From an uncultured Rhodospirillales bacterium (GTDB lineage: Bacteria; Pseudomonadota; Alphaproteobacteria; Rhodospirillales; Defluviicoccaceae), in contig CAKZLS010000092.1 of the NCBI GenBank assembly GCA_937127205.1, forward strand, positions 1 to 45,173: a stretch of DNA of 45,173 bases. Reading direction: 5' to 3'. The number at the start of each line of letters is the position of its first letter. Within the stretch, counting starts at the first letter, position 1. Under the pieces are notes generated by a model. The model saw only the letters and a list, made by a program, of their open reading frames with translations. It ran no database searches and had not been told where the DNA came from. This document shows, piece by piece, positions 43,870-45,173 of this stretch. The translations under genes were made by a program, and so were the position numbers.

Positions 43870-43892
43870 CTTCAATAGTTCATCGTCCGTTT

Positions 43893-44237
43893 TCAGATGT
43901 TGAGCAGCGCGATGATGGTTGCCAGGGTTCCGATTGCGGCCAGTCCGTACACCACGATGGCAACGGGGGTATCCGCCCGAATGCCGAAATCGTGGGCGAC
44001 CACGCGCAACCGGTGGGCGGCATGCCAAAGCGTCAGGAACATGATACCGAACACGATGAGCTTTATCAGCCAATGGCCGATAAACCCGTGCATGGTTTCA
44101 TAGGACAACGCGGCCGAGAAACCGCCGAAAAAGGCGTAGCACGCGGTAATGATCACGATTACCGGGAGGATGAACGCTGTTGCCGTGCCGCCACCGGCGA
44201 ACACGAGCCACGGAACTGCTTTGCTTGATCGTGCCAT
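43893..44237 (-). CDS. frdD: Fumarate reductase membrane subunit FrdD
   Basis: The 114-residue protein has three membrane helices and aligns with E. coli FrdD: VPWLVFAGGG, the LSYETMHGFIG segment, LWHAAHRLRVVAHDFGI and a closing VVYGLAAIGTLATIIALL helix. With FrdC it anchors the soluble FrdAB to the inner membrane and supports menaquinol oxidation. It is the last gene of the frd operon, 3 nt after frdC, and ends at the bidirectional terminator. Confidence 0.93.
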   Translation of the reverse strand: MARSSKAVPWLVFAGGGTATAFILPVIVIITACYAFFGGFSAALSYETMHGFIGHWLIKLIVFGIMFLTLWHAAHRLRVVAHDFGIRADTPVAIVVYGLAAIGTLATIIALLNI

Positions 44238-44240
44238 AGT

Positions 44241-44633
44241 TTATGCCGCTCCCGCCAAGACCAATACGAAAAGGGTGACAACGGCCAAAATGCCGTAGTG
44301 CGCGCCGACAATGATATTGCCCGGCACGAAATCGGTTCCCCGCTGTATGCGCATCGCCTGCGGCACCACCTTGAACCACGAGAACGTGTGTACCGCTGCG
44401 AAAAACAACAAGAAAATATGGAAGACCACGCCTAGCGGGCTGCTGATGCCGTCCAGCCATCCCTGCCACGCTTCTGGACCCTGGCCCAGCCGGAACAAGC
44501 CGAAGATCCAGATCAGCGCATAGATGGCTATGAAAATGCACGTCAGTTCATGCAGGATGTAGTCGCGATAACGGGCCTGACTCAAGAACCAGGACGTCTT
44601 GGACATTTCGCGTACATAAGGTTTCCGGCTCAT
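44241..44633 (-). CDS. frdC: Fumarate reductase membrane subunit FrdC
   Basis: The 130-residue protein starts MSRKPYVREMSKTSWF and has three membrane helices, closely following E. coli FrdC. Residues tied to the quinone site in E. coli, Glu29 and His82, are at the same positions (Glu29 in LHEL, His82 in AVHTFSWF). This identifies an E. coli-type four-subunit quinol:fumarate reductase rather than a cytochrome-b succinate dehydrogenase. It overlaps frdB by 4 nt. Confidence 0.94.
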   Translation of the reverse strand: MSRKPYVREMSKTSWFLSQARYRDYILHELTCIFIAIYALIWIFGLFRLGQGPEAWQGWLDGISSPLGVVFHIFLLFFAAVHTFSWFKVVPQAMRIQRGTDFVPGNIIVGAHYGILAVVTLFVLVLAGAA

Positions 44634-45173
44634 GATTTTACCCCCGGAATAAATGATGTGACGTAATCGATGGCGCTGGTGATCTTGGTCTGCTGGATGG
44701 CTCCCGCGGGATCCACGTCCTTTGGACAGACCTGTGAGCAGGCACCGACAAAACTACACTCCCAGATGCCATCATGACTGGCGACCACGTCTTCGCGGGC
44801 TTTGCGGCCCACATCCCGAGAGTCCGCGTTGTAGCGATGCGCCAACGCCAGTGCCGCCGGCCCGACGAATTCGTCGGCGAGCCCGTATTGCGGACAGATG
44901 GAGTAACAGAGCAGACAGTTGATACACATGGAGTACTGCTTGAAGGTCTTCAGCTGTGTCGGTGTCTGCAGATACTCACCCTGGTCGACGGTTTTCTCTT
45001 CCTTGGGAATGAGGTAGGGCTTGACGCTCTCCAGCTTTTCCACGAAGTCGTCGATCACCACCACGAGATCCCGTTCGATGGGGAAATTGGCCAGCGGCTC
45101 GACCCGTATCTTGTCGCCATAGTCCTTGAGGAAGGCCTTGGGCTTGACGCCCATCTCCTTCGCCTTCTCCTCG
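44630..45173 (-). CDS. frdB: Fumarate reductase iron-sulfur subunit FrdB (partial, 5' end outside window)
   Basis: Only the last about 180 residues are in the window; the N-terminal 2Fe-2S domain is cut off by the window edge. The visible part carries the 4Fe-4S motif CINCLLCYSICP and the 3Fe-4S motif CSFVGACSQVCPKDVDP, as in E. coli FrdB, which passes electrons from quinol toward the FrdA flavin. The C-terminal AGAIQQTKITSAIDYV is also FrdB-like. frdA is expected just beyond the right edge. Confidence 0.93.
   Translation of the reverse strand, partial: EEKAKEMGVKPKAFLKDYGDKIRVEPLANFPIERDLVVVIDDFVEKLESVKPYLIPKEEKTVDQGEYLQTPTQLKTFKQYSMCINCLLCYSICPQYGLADEFVGPAALALAHRYNADSRDVGRKAREDVVASHDGIWECSFVGACSQVCPKDVDPAGAIQQTKITSAIDYVTSFIPGVKS

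Overview
The window is a chromosomal segment of an alphaproteobacterium, probably a free-living Rhodospirillales-like lineage. The main evidence is a MucR/Ros zinc-finger regulator, an Irr-type Fur paralogue with an iron-control-element-like box beside it, and the gene order fur-miaB-phoH-ybeY-corC-lnt-xre-metK-trmB, followed by rimP-nusA-ylxR-infB-rbfA-truB-rpsO-pnp. GC content looks moderately high by eye and was not computed. There are no rRNA or tRNA genes, transposases, prophage genes or CRISPR arrays. The window is almost fully coding.

Left part (1-10.9 kb): glnD, murJ, trpS, an Nfu-type Fe-S scaffold gene, a membrane-anchored Bax-like glucosaminidase-fold protein whose expected catalytic Glu is Asn, a RutE-type nitroreductase, a VanX/DdpX-type dipeptidase on the minus strand, tsaB-rimI, a TusA-like gene and mucR. 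Centre (11-29.5 kb): two housekeeping blocks. The first runs from fur through RNA modification and maturation and envelope genes to metK and trmB, with many 4-nt stop/start overlaps. The second is the rimP-to-pnp translation/transcription operon, which opens behind a strong hairpin-plus-T-run and carries three tandem palindromes between rbfA and truB. A 53-nt H-type pseudoknot can be drawn in the metK leader; its layout recalls SAM-II and SAM/SAH riboswitches.

Right-centre (29.5-37.8 kb): an iron/redox neighbourhood. It holds a nitronate-monooxygenase-like flavoprotein with an added Cys cluster, irr, an Irr-box-like dyad, a rubrerythrin lacking its rubredoxin domain, a GlpC/HdrD-like Fe-S protein, a DUF3501 protein, clpB and a hemerythrin. 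The compact irr / ICE / rubrerythrin / Fe-S protein / DUF3501 set is the best candidate for a poorly described system: I infer an Irr-controlled diiron peroxidase with a dedicated electron-delivery partner.

Right end (37.8-45.2 kb): on the minus strand, mutA-mutB-meaB (heterodimeric methylmalonyl-CoA mutase and its chaperone GTPase), a small plus-strand parvulin gene, then the 3' part of a quinol:fumarate reductase operon (frdB partial, frdC, frdD). Together with rubrerythrin and hemerythrin, these suggest an organism that meets low oxygen and can move carbon between fumarate, succinate and propionyl-CoA. All functions are read from the sequence by eye; no database search or folding program was run.
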